This document shows, piece by piece, positions 17,571 through 28,228 of a stretch of 64,000 nucleotides of DNA. The stretch comes from Bradyrhizobium sp. Arg816. Lineage in GTDB: Bacteria > Pseudomonadota > Alphaproteobacteria > Rhizobiales > Xanthobacteraceae. How positions within the stretch are numbered: the first letter of the stretch is position 1; every line of letters starts with the position of its first letter. Both the position numbers and the translations under genes were made by a program. Under the pieces are notes generated by a model that was not told the origin of the DNA, did no database searches, and worked only from the letters and a program-made list of their open reading frames with translations. The stretch lies in contig NZ_JAPRAQ010000019.1 in assembly GCF_029989365.1 (NCBI RefSeq), positions 62,001-126,000 of the forward strand. Direction: 5' to 3'.

Positions 17571-19007
17571 CTACAAATTCGCGTCGCCCTCGGGGCCGAC
17601 CGAGGCGATGCGCACCATGTTGGTGGTGCCGGGGATGCCGAGCGGCACGCCGGCGACGATGATGACGCGCTGGCCGGCGCGGACAAAGCCGTCGCGGAAG
17701 GCGATCTGGCCGGCGCGGCTCACCATGTCGTCCTGGTCGCGGGCGTCGTCCGCCACCACGCAATGCACGCCCCAGACGACGGCGAGACGGCGTCCGGCGG
17801 CTATGTTCGGGGTGATCGCCACGATCGGCGGCTTCGGTCGCTCGCGGGCCACGCGCACGGCGGTCGAGCCCGAGCTGGTCCAGCAGATCAGCGCCGGCAG
17901 GTCGAGCGTCTCGGCGATCTGCCGCGCGGCGTCCGCGATGGCGTCGCCGGCGGTGGTTTCCGGCGCGGGGCGCTGAGCAGTGATGACCGAACGATAAGTC
18001 GGGTCGCGCTCGACCTCCTCGCCGATACGGTTCATGGTCGAGACCGCCTCGACCGGGAATTTGCCGGCCGCCGATTCCGCCGACAGCATGATGGCGTCGG
18101 CGCCCTCATAGACGGCGGTGGCGACGTCGGAAACCTCGGCGCGGGTCGGCACCGGCGACTGGATCATCGATTCCAGCATCTGGGTCGCGATCACCACCGG
18201 CTTGCCGGCGCGGCGCGCCATGCGCGTCATCTGCTTCTGCAGGCTCGGCACGCGTTCCAGCGGCAGCTCGACGCCGAGGTCGCCGCGCGCCACCATCAGC
18301 GCGTCGGAGGCCTCGATGATGTCGGCGAGGCGGTCGATCGCCTGCGGCTTCTCGATCTTGGCCATCACCGCGGCGCGGCCGCGGATCATCTTCTTGGCCT
18401 CGATCACGTCGTCGGCGCGCTGCACGAAGGACAGCGCGATCCAGTCGACGCCGGTCACCAGCGCGGCCTCGAGGTCGGCGCGGTCCTTCGGCGTCATCGC
18501 CGAGACCGGCAGATCAGTGTCGGGCAGGCTGACGCCCTTGCGGTCGGACATCCGGCCGCCGACCACGACACGCGTCACCGCGTGCTCTTTCGAGGTCTCC
18601 TCAGCGATCAGGCGCACCTTGCCGTCGTCGAGCAGCAGCGAATGGCCGGGCCTGAGCGCAGCCAGGATCTCCGGATGCGGGAGATTGACGCGCGTCGCAT
18701 CGCCCGGCGCCTTGTTTGAATCGAGCGTGAAGATCTGGCCGTTCTGGAGCTGGACCGCGCCTTCGGCGAAGGCGCCGAGCCTGAGCTTCGGCCCCTGAAG
18801 ATCGACCAGGATGCCGATCGGCCGGCCATAGCTGCTCTCGACGTTGCGGATCGTCGCGACCAGCTCCCGCATCTTGTCATGCGGGGTGTGGCTCATGTTG
18901 ATGCGGAACAGATCGGCGCCGGCCTCGAACAGGCGGCGGATCATCGCGAGGTCCGAAGAGGCAGGCCCCAGGGTCGCGAGAATCTTGATACGGCGAAGAC
19001 GCCTCAT
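17571..19007 (-). CDS. pyk: Pyruvate kinase
   Basis: A 478-residue glycolytic enzyme that transfers phosphate from phosphoenolpyruvate to ADP. Landmarks in order are KILATLGPASSD, FRINMSHTPHD (substrate and K+ region), LVDLQGPKLRLG, the domain B stretch, DWIALSFVQRADDV, MAKIEKPQAIDRL with the catalytic Lys, MVARGDLGVELP, and PVVIATQMLESMI, followed by the C-terminal regulatory domain. Length is normal. It overlaps the upstream DUF1036 gene by four bases (ATGA), indicating translational coupling, an association seen widely in Rhizobiales. Confidence 0.97.
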   Translation of the reverse strand: MRRLRRIKILATLGPASSDLAMIRRLFEAGADLFRINMSHTPHDKMRELVATIRNVESSYGRPIGILVDLQGPKLRLGAFAEGAVQLQNGQIFTLDSNKAPGDATRVNLPHPEILAALRPGHSLLLDDGKVRLIAEETSKEHAVTRVVVGGRMSDRKGVSLPDTDLPVSAMTPKDRADLEAALVTGVDWIALSFVQRADDVIEAKKMIRGRAAVMAKIEKPQAIDRLADIIEASDALMVARGDLGVELPLERVPSLQKQMTRMARRAGKPVVIATQMLESMIQSPVPTRAEVSDVATAVYEGADAIMLSAESAAGKFPVEAVSTMNRIGEEVERDPTYRSVITAQRPAPETTAGDAIADAARQIAETLDLPALICWTSSGSTAVRVARERPKPPIVAITPNIAAGRRLAVVWGVHCVVADDARDQDDMVSRAGQIAFRDGFVRAGQRVIIVAGVPLGIPGTTNMVRIASVGPEGDANL

Positions 19008-19603
19008 GGCTTATTTCCAGACGGTGGCGAGGGAGCTGGCGGAAGGCCAGGCGCGGCGGGGGGCGTACCACCGGGCGGACTATTGGGCAAACCCGGAACG
19101 CCGCCACCCGGGCCGACCGGGCCCGGCAGGCCGGGCACGCGCTGCTGCTGTGACGGCTGCTCGTTGGCGTCGGTGAGCTGAACCGTCCAGGCCCGCTGCT
19201 CGCCGGTATCGACCTCGAAATAGCCGGTCCGGTCGTAGCCGCGCGCGAGGCAATCCTCGGTGCCGCGGATGGTGAATTCCTTGTCACGCGAGCACATGAA
19301 GGCCTGCCCCGACCATTCGCCGCCGCGGTCATAGTCGATCGCGTAGATGTAATAGTAGCGGGCGACCAGCGTTCCCCGCAGCAGGGTCTCGCAGGAGCGG
19401 GACGAGATGTTCCACCAGCCCTCAGTGGTCCAGCCCTCGGCGTCCTTGTAGCCGAGCGCAATGCCGACCCGGCTCGAGGTGTTGTTGCAAAGCCGGAAGT
19501 CGGCGGAGGCCGGGCTGGCCCACAGGCACAGCAGGCCAACCACCAGCACCGGGACCAACCGGGCGAGCAGGCGAAGGGGGGCGCGGGGAGATTCGGCGAT
19601 CAT
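19004..19603 (-). CDS. DUF1036 secreted protein
   Basis: A 199-residue protein with a signal peptide (cleavage near ASPASA, residue about 35). The mature N-terminal 120 residues are a DUF1036 domain: DFRLCNNTSSRVGIALGYKD, GWWNISSRSCETLL, YYYIYAIDYDRGG and FMCSRDKEFTIRGTEDC, with paired cysteines likely to form disulfides. The last 50 residues are a Pro/Gly-rich tail. The function of the family is unknown; the coupling to pyruvate kinase is conserved in my recollection but has no explained meaning. Transcription is shared with pyk. Confidence 0.9.
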   Translation of the reverse strand: MIAESPRAPLRLLARLVPVLVVGLLCLWASPASADFRLCNNTSSRVGIALGYKDAEGWTTEGWWNISSRSCETLLRGTLVARYYYIYAIDYDRGGEWSGQAFMCSRDKEFTIRGTEDCLARGYDRTGYFEVDTGEQRAWTVQLTDANEQPSQQQRVPGLPGPVGPGGGVPGLPNSPPGGTPPAAPGLPPAPSPPSGNKP

Positions 19604-19783
19604 TGTCGCGGAACGTATACCAGATGATTGACGATTTGGCGTAGGGCCGGGGAACCGGCCTTCGGGTTGGCTCTGGCGCCGTTTGCGCCGTGATATGGCA
19701 AAATCTGTGACAAGGGCCCACCTGATCCCGTAAGGGTGACCCCCATCGGGGGCAGAACCAATTCAGGCCGAAGGGATCCAGCC

Positions 19784-20086
19784 ATGGCAATCGACGACAA
19801 AACCAGAACGGAGCTCGAGGCGGCCGCTTTCCGGCGCCTGGTCGATCATCTGAAGACGCGGACCGACGTCCAGAACATCGATCTGATGAATCTGGCCGGC
19901 TTCTGCCGCAACTGCCTGTCCAACTGGCTCAAGGACGCCGCCGACGCCCAAGGCGTCGCGCTGACCAAGGACGAGAGCCGCGAGGCCGTCTACGGCATGC
20001 CCTACGAGACCTGGAAGTCGAAATACCAGGGCACGGCCGCGCCCGAGCAGCTCGAAGCCATGAAGAAGGTTCACCCCGGGCACTGA
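19784..20086 (+). CDS. DUF1244 family protein
   Basis: A 100-residue soluble protein with AFRRLVDHLKTRTDVQNID, the conserved Cys pair in AGFCRNCLSNWL and YGMPYETWKSKYQ. This is the DUF1244 family of small helical proteins found throughout alphaproteobacteria. The start at 19784 is preceded by GAAGGGATCC at workable spacing. Function is unknown. It is divergent from the DUF1036-pyk pair, so the 180-base gap carries both promoters. Confidence 0.92.
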   Translation: MAIDDKTRTELEAAAFRRLVDHLKTRTDVQNIDLMNLAGFCRNCLSNWLKDAADAQGVALTKDESREAVYGMPYETWKSKYQGTAAPEQLEAMKKVHPGH

Positions 20087-20284
20087 ACGGCCTCGCCGGC
20101 AGTCCGGCGGTGAGTCGCACCACACAACTTCTTTCTTCGCTCCGCCGCAGGAAGGTGTGGGCGCGCTGTGGACGAGCGCGATGCTGCCTTGAACGCGAGA
20201 GCCGCGAACCCTAAGGGTCAACCAGCACGCGCGGTGAGGATGCCGGCGTCACCTCGTTTTGCCAGTTCTATTTGGAGTACCAAG

Positions 20285-20557
20285 ATGGCCACCACCGCCG
20301 CCGTCCGCGACGACGAGCCCGCGACGAAATTTGCCAAGGACCAGCTCAAATCCATCATCGAGCGCATCGAGCGGCTGGAGGAAGAGAAGAAGGCGATCTC
20401 CGACGACATCCGCGACGTCTATGCCGAGAGCAAGGGCAATGGCTACGACGTCAAGGCACTGCGCACCATCGTGCGCATGCGCAAGCAGGACCCGAACGAG
20501 CGCGCCGAGGCCGAGACGATCCTCGAGACCTATATGCAGGCGCTGGGAATGCTCTGA
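20285..20557 (+). CDS. gapR: GapR-family nucleoid protein (DUF2312)
   Basis: A 90-residue protein. After a short disordered N-terminus, residues 18-50 form a coiled coil (QLKSIIERIERLEEEKKAI), then DDIRDVYAESKGNGYDVKALRTIVRMRKQD, the conserved DUF2312 core. In Caulobacter this family (GapR) is an abundant DNA-clamping protein that binds overtwisted DNA ahead of polymerases and promotes topoisomerase action. The start at 20285 is preferred: the open frame to 20168 lacks similarity. A palindromic repeat follows it. Confidence 0.93.
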   Translation: MATTAAVRDDEPATKFAKDQLKSIIERIERLEEEKKAISDDIRDVYAESKGNGYDVKALRTIVRMRKQDPNERAEAETILETYMQALGML

Positions 20558-20583
20558 GGCGATGCGCCTCTAGCACTGCTGCC

Positions 20584-20668
20584 GTAGCCCGGATGGAGCG
20601 CAGCGAAATCCGGGTTCTCGCAGTACAGAAGCATTCCCCGGATTACGCTTTCGCTCCATCCGGGCTAC
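20584..20668. repeat. Dispersed palindromic repeat, GTAGCCCGGATGGAGC family, copy 1
   Basis: GTAGCCCGGATGGAGCGCAGCG at the left is the complement of CGCTCCATCCGGGCTAC at the right, forming an 85-base hairpin 26 bases after gapR. The same element recurs at 52006-52092 after glpD. Confidence 0.9.
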
Positions 20669-20709
20669 AAGCGTGGCGTGTTGCACTTCGTTTGTGAACG
20701 GAGACCGCT

Positions 20710-21135
20710 GTGACTGCCCCGTCGCTGCCGCGCGAGGTGGACCGTGCCTTTCGCGCCCTTCCGGCGCCGATCGGCAAGCGGTTGCTTCAGGTACGTGCGC
20801 TGATCTTCGCGACCGCTGCGGCGCATGAAGAGGTTGGCAAGCTCACCGAAACGCTGAAATGGGGCGAGCCGGCTTACTTGACCGATGAGACCGGCAGCGG
20901 CTCCACGATTCGGCTCGGCCGCCTCAAGGACTCCGAGCACGCCGCCATTTTGTTCAACTGCAAGACGACGCTGGTCGATACGTTCCGCGAGCGCTTTCCC
21001 GATGAGTTCGAATATCGGCAGACCAGGGCTTTGCTGTTGCCCCTATCCGGCGCGCTGCCGAAGCAGGAGCTCACCGTCTGCCTCTCGCTGGCGTTGACAT
21101 ATCATCTGGATCGGCGGGTCAGGAAAGCGAGATAG
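20710..21135 (+). CDS. DUF1801 domain protein
   Basis: A 141-residue soluble protein of the DUF1801 (YdhG/YjbR-like) type. Landmarks are LLQVRALIFATAAA, TETLKWGEPAYLTDE, TIRLGRLKDSEHAAILFNC and the C-terminal ALTYHLDRR. The fold resembles small lipid- or nucleic-acid-binding-like proteins, but no function is established. It stands alone after a palindromic repeat, whose right arm lies 41 bases upstream of its start. Confidence 0.85.
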   Translation: MTAPSLPREVDRAFRALPAPIGKRLLQVRALIFATAAAHEEVGKLTETLKWGEPAYLTDETGSGSTIRLGRLKDSEHAAILFNCKTTLVDTFRERFPDEFEYRQTRALLLPLSGALPKQELTVCLSLALTYHLDRRVRKAR

Positions 21136-21233
21136 AAGCTGCAGGCTTCGACACTGTAGTCTTGGAAGTGGCGAGCACGCCATTGCGCCGGTCCGGCACG
21201 CAGCCTCGATCCGCAAGATTGTCGGTCTCGGTC

Positions 21234-21767
21234 TCAATTGCCGCGTCCGCGTTTGGCGTCTCGTCGGGCCTGCGCCCGCTTGTTGGCCTGCGAGACTCTT
21301 CCGATTTTTTCCGGTGGGAGTTTCTTGATCCGGCGACGGCTTGGGATGGACCGCATGCCGTCCTGTGAAGTTGGGGTCGTCTGCGGGCGAGAAAACTGAC
21401 GCGCCCGACGGAGTGCTAACGCCCGTCGCGCCGCTTCCCCGAGCTCCCGTCGTGCTTCAAACTTTCGGATGCGCCTCAGCTCGTTCTTGACGCGCTTGAT
21501 GGCGGCAGCGAAAACCGATTGGCGCCGGTTTGCATGCTCTGCCGTGCCGGAGAAACTCTTGCCGCGCGGGTCGGCTGTTCCCTTTGTTTCGCGGCGTCGA
21601 TGCCGCGACAATGTGCGCTCCCTGTCGCGCAGATCCCGAAGTCGGGCGCGAAGGCTCTCAAGTCCATCGCGCTCCATCTCTCCGACCACGGGATGGTGCG
21701 TACTCAATATGACTTCGCGCTCGTCGTGGTTCAGAAGGCTGAGCTCAGACTTGCATGGAACTGACAT
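21234..21767 (-). CDS. Arginine-rich protein of unknown function
   Basis: A 177-residue protein that I do not recognise. An AGGAG ribosome site lies 7 bases before the ATG at 21767. The first 25 residues include LLNHDEREVILSTHHP. From residue 30 on it is dominated by Arg/Glu/Lys helices (LRARLRDLRDRERTLSRHRRRE), ending with a very basic tail (KRAQARRDAKRGRGN). The net charge is strongly positive, which suggests nucleic-acid binding, but that is inference. Codon use is similar to neighbours. It is most likely a real gene because of its start signals and length. Confidence 0.65.
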   Translation of the reverse strand: MSVPCKSELSLLNHDEREVILSTHHPVVGEMERDGLESLRARLRDLRDRERTLSRHRRRETKGTADPRGKSFSGTAEHANRRQSVFAAAIKRVKNELRRIRKFEARRELGEAARRALALRRARQFSRPQTTPTSQDGMRSIPSRRRIKKLPPEKIGRVSQANKRAQARRDAKRGRGN

Positions 21768-22116
21768 CGCATGCTCCTACTTCGCTGTGGCGACTTCCCT
21801 TGAGATGCGGCGCCGCTGCGGAAACGCGGAACACCAAGGCAAACGCAATCGCGTCCTCGGACTTTGTCATCGCGTCCGTTCTGGGCGCATTGCCACAATG
21901 CGCGTTTGGAATGCGTAGCGATACCGGGTGGATTACCCGTTGGAAGTGGGGGAATCTCCCTTAGTGCAGATGCGCACCAGGCCGGGACGACACTTGAGCG
22001 TGTGGCGCTGTCGTGCTCCAGGATTGCGCGGAGCCTGTAATCGGGCGGCGCTTCGCGCCGACCCGTTGGCTTCATCCCGGCTTGCGGGACTACCGAACGG
22101 CGTGAGGGGAAAGATC
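21768..22116. other. Gene-free stretch with possible promoter
   Basis: This 349-base gap lies between the start of the arginine-rich gene and the end of the DUF882 gene. It should hold the promoter of the former. It has no gene that I can support. Local A/T content is somewhat higher around 21800-21930. Confidence 0.45.
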
Positions 22117-23748
22117 TCAGCGCAGCGCGGCGGTGCGCATGACGAACGACGTCGTCTCGAGCTTCGCGGTCGCGCTGCCCGTAAAGCTGTCGCAGGACAG
22201 GCCCTGCATCGGATCGTCGGCAAAGCCCATCGCGATCACGGCCTGCGGTTTGACGAAATAGCCGCGCAGGGCAACGGTATCGAGCTCGCCCATCAGCGTC
22301 ACCGACATCGCGCGGCTGGCGCTCGGCGACAGCATCACGATCTTGAGCCAGATGCTCTCGCCCCTGGCGGCGGAGAGGCGGGTCGCGGTCGCGACCCTGC
22401 CGTCGACGCTCTTGCCGACTACCGTGTTGATCTCGGTCGCCTGAGCGACGTTGCGGGACCCGGCGGCGGGGCGGCCTGTGCGCGGGACCGGCGCGGAGGC
22501 GGCGACGACGTTGGCGCGGTCGACCGGAGAGGCGGCCGGCGCATAGGCCAGCGCCTGGAAGGCAGCGTTCGTGACGCTTGCGGTTGCTTGCGGATCGGTG
22601 GCGGCGGCGAGCGCTTGGCGGGCCTTCAGCGCAGCCACTTGAGCTGGCGTCGCCTGCTGCGGGGTCGCAGGGGTATCCCAGAAGCCGCGGGCATTGATAA
22701 TGTCGGCCGGGGTCTCGGGCTTGCCCTCAACAGATTTGCCGGCTGTCGGCTTGTCAGCCACGGGCGCGGGCTTCGGCTTGGGCGGCGCAACGAGCTGCGC
22801 ATCGGCCGAAGCGAGCTGGATCGCAGCGGCGATCTGCGGCTTGGCGCGCGGTGTCGGCACCGGATCCGCCGGCTTGACCGCGGCGGCAACCACGGTCGGC
22901 GCAACAGGCTTCGCGGCCGGGGCGGGCGCGCCCTCGTCATCCTCGTCGCTGCTCGTGGCGGCCGGAGCCGACTTGCTCTTGAACAGGGCGGCAAAGAAAC
23001 TCGGCTTGCCGCCGGAATCGTCGCCAGTGCCGCGGCGCTCGATGTCGGCCTTGGCCAGCTCATAGCCCTTCAGCGGCGTGCCGTCGGTCGGAACGTGGAC
23101 CGTGCGGCCATCCGGGAACACGCGGGCGAGCTGGTCATGCGTCATGCGCGGCCAGTGCCGGATGCTACCGGTGTCCAGATGCACGAAGGGCGAGCCGGAG
23201 GTCGGATAGAAGCCGACGCCGCCGCGCTGCAGGCGCAGGCCGGCGAAGCGGATCTGCTCCAGCGGCACGCCCGGAATGTGGAAGTCCATCGCATGCCCCA
23301 GCATGTGCTGGCTGAAGCGCGCCACGCCCGAGGAGCGGCGGCGGAGCATCGCGTTGGTGGCGGGCGAGCGGTAGGAAGAGATGATCTGGATCGGCTGCTT
23401 GCCGTCGACGTCGCGATAGACTTCCCAGAGGATGTCGAAGAGGCGACGGTCCATGACCGTCTCGTCCTGGGTGCGCCAGTCGCGCAGGAAGTGGTTGAGC
23501 TGCTTCAGCGCGGCCTCGTCGAAGCGGCCGTCGCGCTTGAAGGTGACGGTGAGGTCTTCGCCGGAATGGGTGTGGTGGAACGAGAGCGTCTTGGTCTCGT
23601 TCAGCGCGGCGGCGTCATGGACCGAGCCCGCGGCAGCAAGCAGCAGTGCGGACGCGAGGCCGATCCGGGATCCGGCCTTCACTCCCGCATGGGACAACGA
23701 CAGCACTGCGAATTTGCGTGCGAGACCAGTCAGCACGAATGAGCCCAC
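22117..23748 (-). CDS. DUF882 (M15-like, YcbK type) peptidoglycan peptidase with long low-complexity tail
   Basis: A 543-residue exported protein with a GTG start. After a signal region (LASALLLAAAGSVHDAAA, about 31-48) comes the DUF882 domain (about 50-205). It holds ISSYRSPATNAMLRR, SQHMLGHAMDFHIPG with zinc ligands His148 and Asp155, and FVHLDTGSIRHWP with His190. This is the zinc-site layout of M15A-type peptidases that cut peptidoglycan cross-links or stems. Residues 230-400 are Ala/Pro/Lys-rich and probably disordered; the last 140 residues (MDGRVATATRLS...) are unassigned. The gene follows the L,D-transpeptidase gene on the same strand with a 272-base gap, so the two may act together in remodelling the wall. 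Confidence 0.87.
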   Translation of the reverse strand: MGSFVLTGLARKFAVLSLSHAGVKAGSRIGLASALLLAAAGSVHDAAALNETKTLSFHHTHSGEDLTVTFKRDGRFDEAALKQLNHFLRDWRTQDETVMDRRLFDILWEVYRDVDGKQPIQIISSYRSPATNAMLRRRSSGVARFSQHMLGHAMDFHIPGVPLEQIRFAGLRLQRGGVGFYPTSGSPFVHLDTGSIRHWPRMTHDQLARVFPDGRTVHVPTDGTPLKGYELAKADIERRGTGDDSGGKPSFFAALFKSKSAPAATSSDEDDEGAPAPAAKPVAPTVVAAAVKPADPVPTPRAKPQIAAAIQLASADAQLVAPPKPKPAPVADKPTAGKSVEGKPETPADIINARGFWDTPATPQQATPAQVAALKARQALAAATDPQATASVTNAAFQALAYAPAASPVDRANVVAASAPVPRTGRPAAGSRNVAQATEINTVVGKSVDGRVATATRLSAARGESIWLKIVMLSPSASRAMSVTLMGELDTVALRGYFVKPQAVIAMGFADDPMQGLSCDSFTGSATAKLETTSFVMRTAALR

Positions 23749-24020
23749 CCAGTCGACGAGCGTTCAAAATGGACTCTCCCGGCAACCCCGTTAGCGCGCG
23801 AAAGAGGATGAACGCTTTCTTAAAGCGAGAAGGTTAATTCGAGGTTGACCTTCCCGACCCCAAACCAAGTCAGAATAAGAACCTAAGCGGCTCAGTGTGG
23901 CAAAAAAACGCCCGCTGCCGGAGTTCGGGTGGAGAATGGTTAACGTTAAGCGACCCCATCCAGGGGATGAGGTCGCTGATCTTGCTTGAGAATTTCCGAC
24001 AAAGCCCGGTCGGGGAGGCC

Positions 24021-26240
24021 TCAGCGGGTAAACACCCGCTGCTGCTGCGGCCGGCGGCCGACCGGTGCCGGCGGCGGGGTCGGGGCCCCGAACAGCCGCT
24101 CGAAGAAGTTCGGACCCGACGAGCCGAAGCCGCCGCCATTGTTGGCAATCGCCACGCCCGAGGGCAGCGTCGTCGCCGGGCGCGAATAGCTCGGCTGCGA
24201 GTGAGCAACGACGTTCTCGAGGTCCTTGCCGCGGCTGTTCTTCAGGATGTTGATCATGGTCGCGTCACGGCCATAGACGTCCTTGCGGATTTGCAGCTTG
24301 CCGCCATCGTCCACGAACGCGGTCTGGTAGGTGATGTTGACCGGGATCGGCGTCGGGAATTTCAGGTCGATCTCGCTCTTGCCGTACATGCTGCGCACGC
24401 GCTCCGGCGTGTACTTCTCGTTCGGCATGGCGATGTTGAGCAGAACGGAAGCGTACTGATCCGGATTCTGCACGCGCATGCAGCCATGGCTGAAGGCGCG
24501 GTCATCCCTGGCGAACAGGTTCTTGTCCGGCGTGTCGTGCTGATAGACCAGGAACTTGTTCGGGAAGTTGAAGCGGATGCGGCCGAGCGCGTTCGCTTCA
24601 CCGGGCGGCTGCGAGATGTGCACCGAGCCGTCGCGGTTCTGCTCGAGCTTGAGGCCCATGCGCTGGAGCACGGTCGGGTCCTGCTGAAGCGCCGGCAGAT
24701 ATTCGTTGTAGACGATCGACGGCGGCACGTTCCAGGTCGGATTGACCGTGATGTACTTCATCGTCTCGGTCAGCAGCGGGGTCGCATGCGTGCCCGGCTT
24801 GCCGGTGACGACGCGGGTGGTCCAGACCTGCTGGCCGCGCTGCATCACCTTCAGCGTGTAGTCGGGAATGTTGAGGATGACATAGGCATCGCCCAGCGAG
24901 GGGACGCCGAGGTCGCGCGGCAGCCAGCGCCAGCGCTCCATGTTCACCAGCACCGTGTCGATCTGCTTGTCGCGCTTCGGGGTGTTGATCGCCTTGACGG
25001 TCTTGTCGTCGAGGATGCCTGTCACCTTCATCTCGGCGCCGCTCTGGAATTTGCGCACGGCTTCGGCGACGGTGGCGTCATAGCGGGTGTCGCTGGCGTT
25101 CTCGGCGAGGCCGAGCTTGGTGCGGAGCTGCGGCACGCGCGGATCTTCAACGACGATTTCAGCCTGCTTCTTGCCGGCCGGAGTGTATTTCAGCGCCGGA
25201 CCGTCGGCGATCTCGATCACCGGGCCGCTGCCCAGGCCGCGCAGCTCGGCGAGCTTGGCCTTCAGCTCCTTGTAGAGCTTCTGCGGCGGGTTGTAGCTGT
25301 CGAGCGCTGCGGAGGCATCGGCTGCGGTCGTGACCTTGGCGAGCACCTCGCTCGGATCGACCGGATGCTCGGGATAGAGGATGTCGCCGCTGACCTGCGA
25401 CCAGTGCATGCGGCCGCTCTGGGCTTGGCGCGCATAGTCGAACATGCTGGCGGTGAGCTTCAGCTCGGCATCGGCGAGCGCATCGGGCATCGTGGCGGCG
25501 GCGAAATCCGGCACCGGGTAGTCGGCGGCATTGAGACCGTCGGAGGCCGCATCCTTCAGCCGCGCGATCACGCCCTTGGCCGCAGAGGTGAGGCTGCCGC
25601 CTTGGGTCCAGACCGGCGCGAAGTCGCGTGCACCGTAAAACTTCTCGATCGCGGCGCGCTCGTTCTTGCGGTCGAAATGGCGCGAGGTCTTGGCGCCGAT
25701 GATGTCCTTGAGCTTGTCGGCGACCGGCTGGTCGGCGGCGGGCACGTTGCTCGCGGCCTTCACCGGCTCGGCGGCCGGAGCCGCAGCGGGGGCCGCAGGC
25801 GCGGCCGGCGTTGCCGTCGCGGTGTCGGCCTTTGCTGGTTCGGATTTGGCGGGCTCGATCTTGGCGGGCTCGATCTTGGCGGTTTCGCTCTTCGGCGCCT
25901 CAGGTGTAGGCGTGGTGGCGACGTCGGAAGGCTTGGTCTCGACCTTGTCGGGGGCCGGTGCGGCTTCGGCCTTCACCGGTTCCTTCGCAGTTTCCTTGGT
26001 CGGCTCCTTTGCGGAATCCTGAACCGTCGCGGTGGTGTCGAGCTTGATATCGGATGCGGTCGGGGGCGGCACGTTTGCGGGCTCGGGGCGCGGGATCGCG
26101 GCTTCGATCGCGAGTTCGGCGGCGCTGCTGCGCGCCTGATCCTGCGCCAGGGCCGAGCTGGCCGATACCGTGAGGAAGGTCGCCGCGACCGTCATCAAGA
26201 CGCGGTCAAAGCCCGCACGGTGGTTCAAACAGTCACGCAT
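24021..26240 (-). CDS. YcbB-type L,D-transpeptidase
   Basis: A 739-residue exported protein (signal ending SSALAQ, about residue 33). Residues 40-180 are low-complexity, including tandem IEPAK/SEPAK repeats. The scaffold domain (about 190-390) precedes a peptidoglycan-binding domain (VAEAVRKFQSGAEMKVTGILDDKT). The YkuD catalytic domain then has YVILNIPDYTLKVMQRG, HATPLLTETMKYITVNPTW and SHGCMRVQNP with the nucleophile Cys587. By family knowledge it forms meso-DAP to meso-DAP (3-3) cross-links, or attaches proteins to peptidoglycan. The length and inserted capping region are those of YcbB/LdtD. It is the probable partner of the DUF882 gene downstream. Confidence 0.93.
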   Translation of the reverse strand: MRDCLNHRAGFDRVLMTVAATFLTVSASSALAQDQARSSAAELAIEAAIPRPEPANVPPPTASDIKLDTTATVQDSAKEPTKETAKEPVKAEAAPAPDKVETKPSDVATTPTPEAPKSETAKIEPAKIEPAKSEPAKADTATATPAAPAAPAAAPAAEPVKAASNVPAADQPVADKLKDIIGAKTSRHFDRKNERAAIEKFYGARDFAPVWTQGGSLTSAAKGVIARLKDAASDGLNAADYPVPDFAAATMPDALADAELKLTASMFDYARQAQSGRMHWSQVSGDILYPEHPVDPSEVLAKVTTAADASAALDSYNPPQKLYKELKAKLAELRGLGSGPVIEIADGPALKYTPAGKKQAEIVVEDPRVPQLRTKLGLAENASDTRYDATVAEAVRKFQSGAEMKVTGILDDKTVKAINTPKRDKQIDTVLVNMERWRWLPRDLGVPSLGDAYVILNIPDYTLKVMQRGQQVWTTRVVTGKPGTHATPLLTETMKYITVNPTWNVPPSIVYNEYLPALQQDPTVLQRMGLKLEQNRDGSVHISQPPGEANALGRIRFNFPNKFLVYQHDTPDKNLFARDDRAFSHGCMRVQNPDQYASVLLNIAMPNEKYTPERVRSMYGKSEIDLKFPTPIPVNITYQTAFVDDGGKLQIRKDVYGRDATMINILKNSRGKDLENVVAHSQPSYSRPATTLPSGVAIANNGGGFGSSGPNFFERLFGAPTPPPAPVGRRPQQQRVFTR

Positions 26241-26605
26241 TGTGTCGCACCCCTCGGGTGAACTGTCCCTCGTGGAACAGCTTCATTATCGCCTAATGAG
26301 CTTCGGCTAAACTGCGCCGGCCGCTCGAAAGTTGCACGCCTGCACGCAACGATTCATACGCGGACGAACGAATCCTACGCAGACGATATACAGGCCCCGT
26401 TTTGGCGGCCAGCGCTAGCCGGGACAACTCACGACAAACTGACTTCAAGAAAGCCCGTTTGCAACGGATTGTGCGGCTTTGGCAGACGCTTTTCCATGTG
26501 TCTGTCACTTCCAAGTCACGGTTCACGTCGCAGCCGGATTTTGCCGTAATGCGAAGGGCTTGCGGCCGCATCGCAACGCCAGGCGAACCTCCGTTCGCAT
26601 GAGGC
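26241..26605. other. Gene-free stretch between L,D-transpeptidase and response-regulator genes
   Basis: A 365-base region. The short open frames here lack ribosome sites and are not supported. The segment must contain the L,D-transpeptidase promoter; I see no clear inverted repeats or terminator for the response regulator. Confidence 0.45.
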
Positions 26606-28102
<1,497 letters not shown>

Positions 28103-28228
28103 GGTGTTCCCCGCACGCTACTACTATCTGTCTCGAATCGGGTCACTCTGGCCGAAGCCGATTAACGCACTCTTAAACCTTGATGCCCCCGCCCGCCGTC
28201 GCGCTTGTTGACACAGGTTTCCCACACA

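Noticed and set aside
21928..23742. 604-residue plus-strand frame over the DUF882 gene
   Set aside because: Opposite frame of a gene with intact zinc motifs; composition is typical of shadows.
23895..26261. 788-residue plus-strand frame over the L,D-transpeptidase gene
   Set aside because: The real gene on the minus strand has a signal peptide and catalytic Cys motif; this frame has neither.
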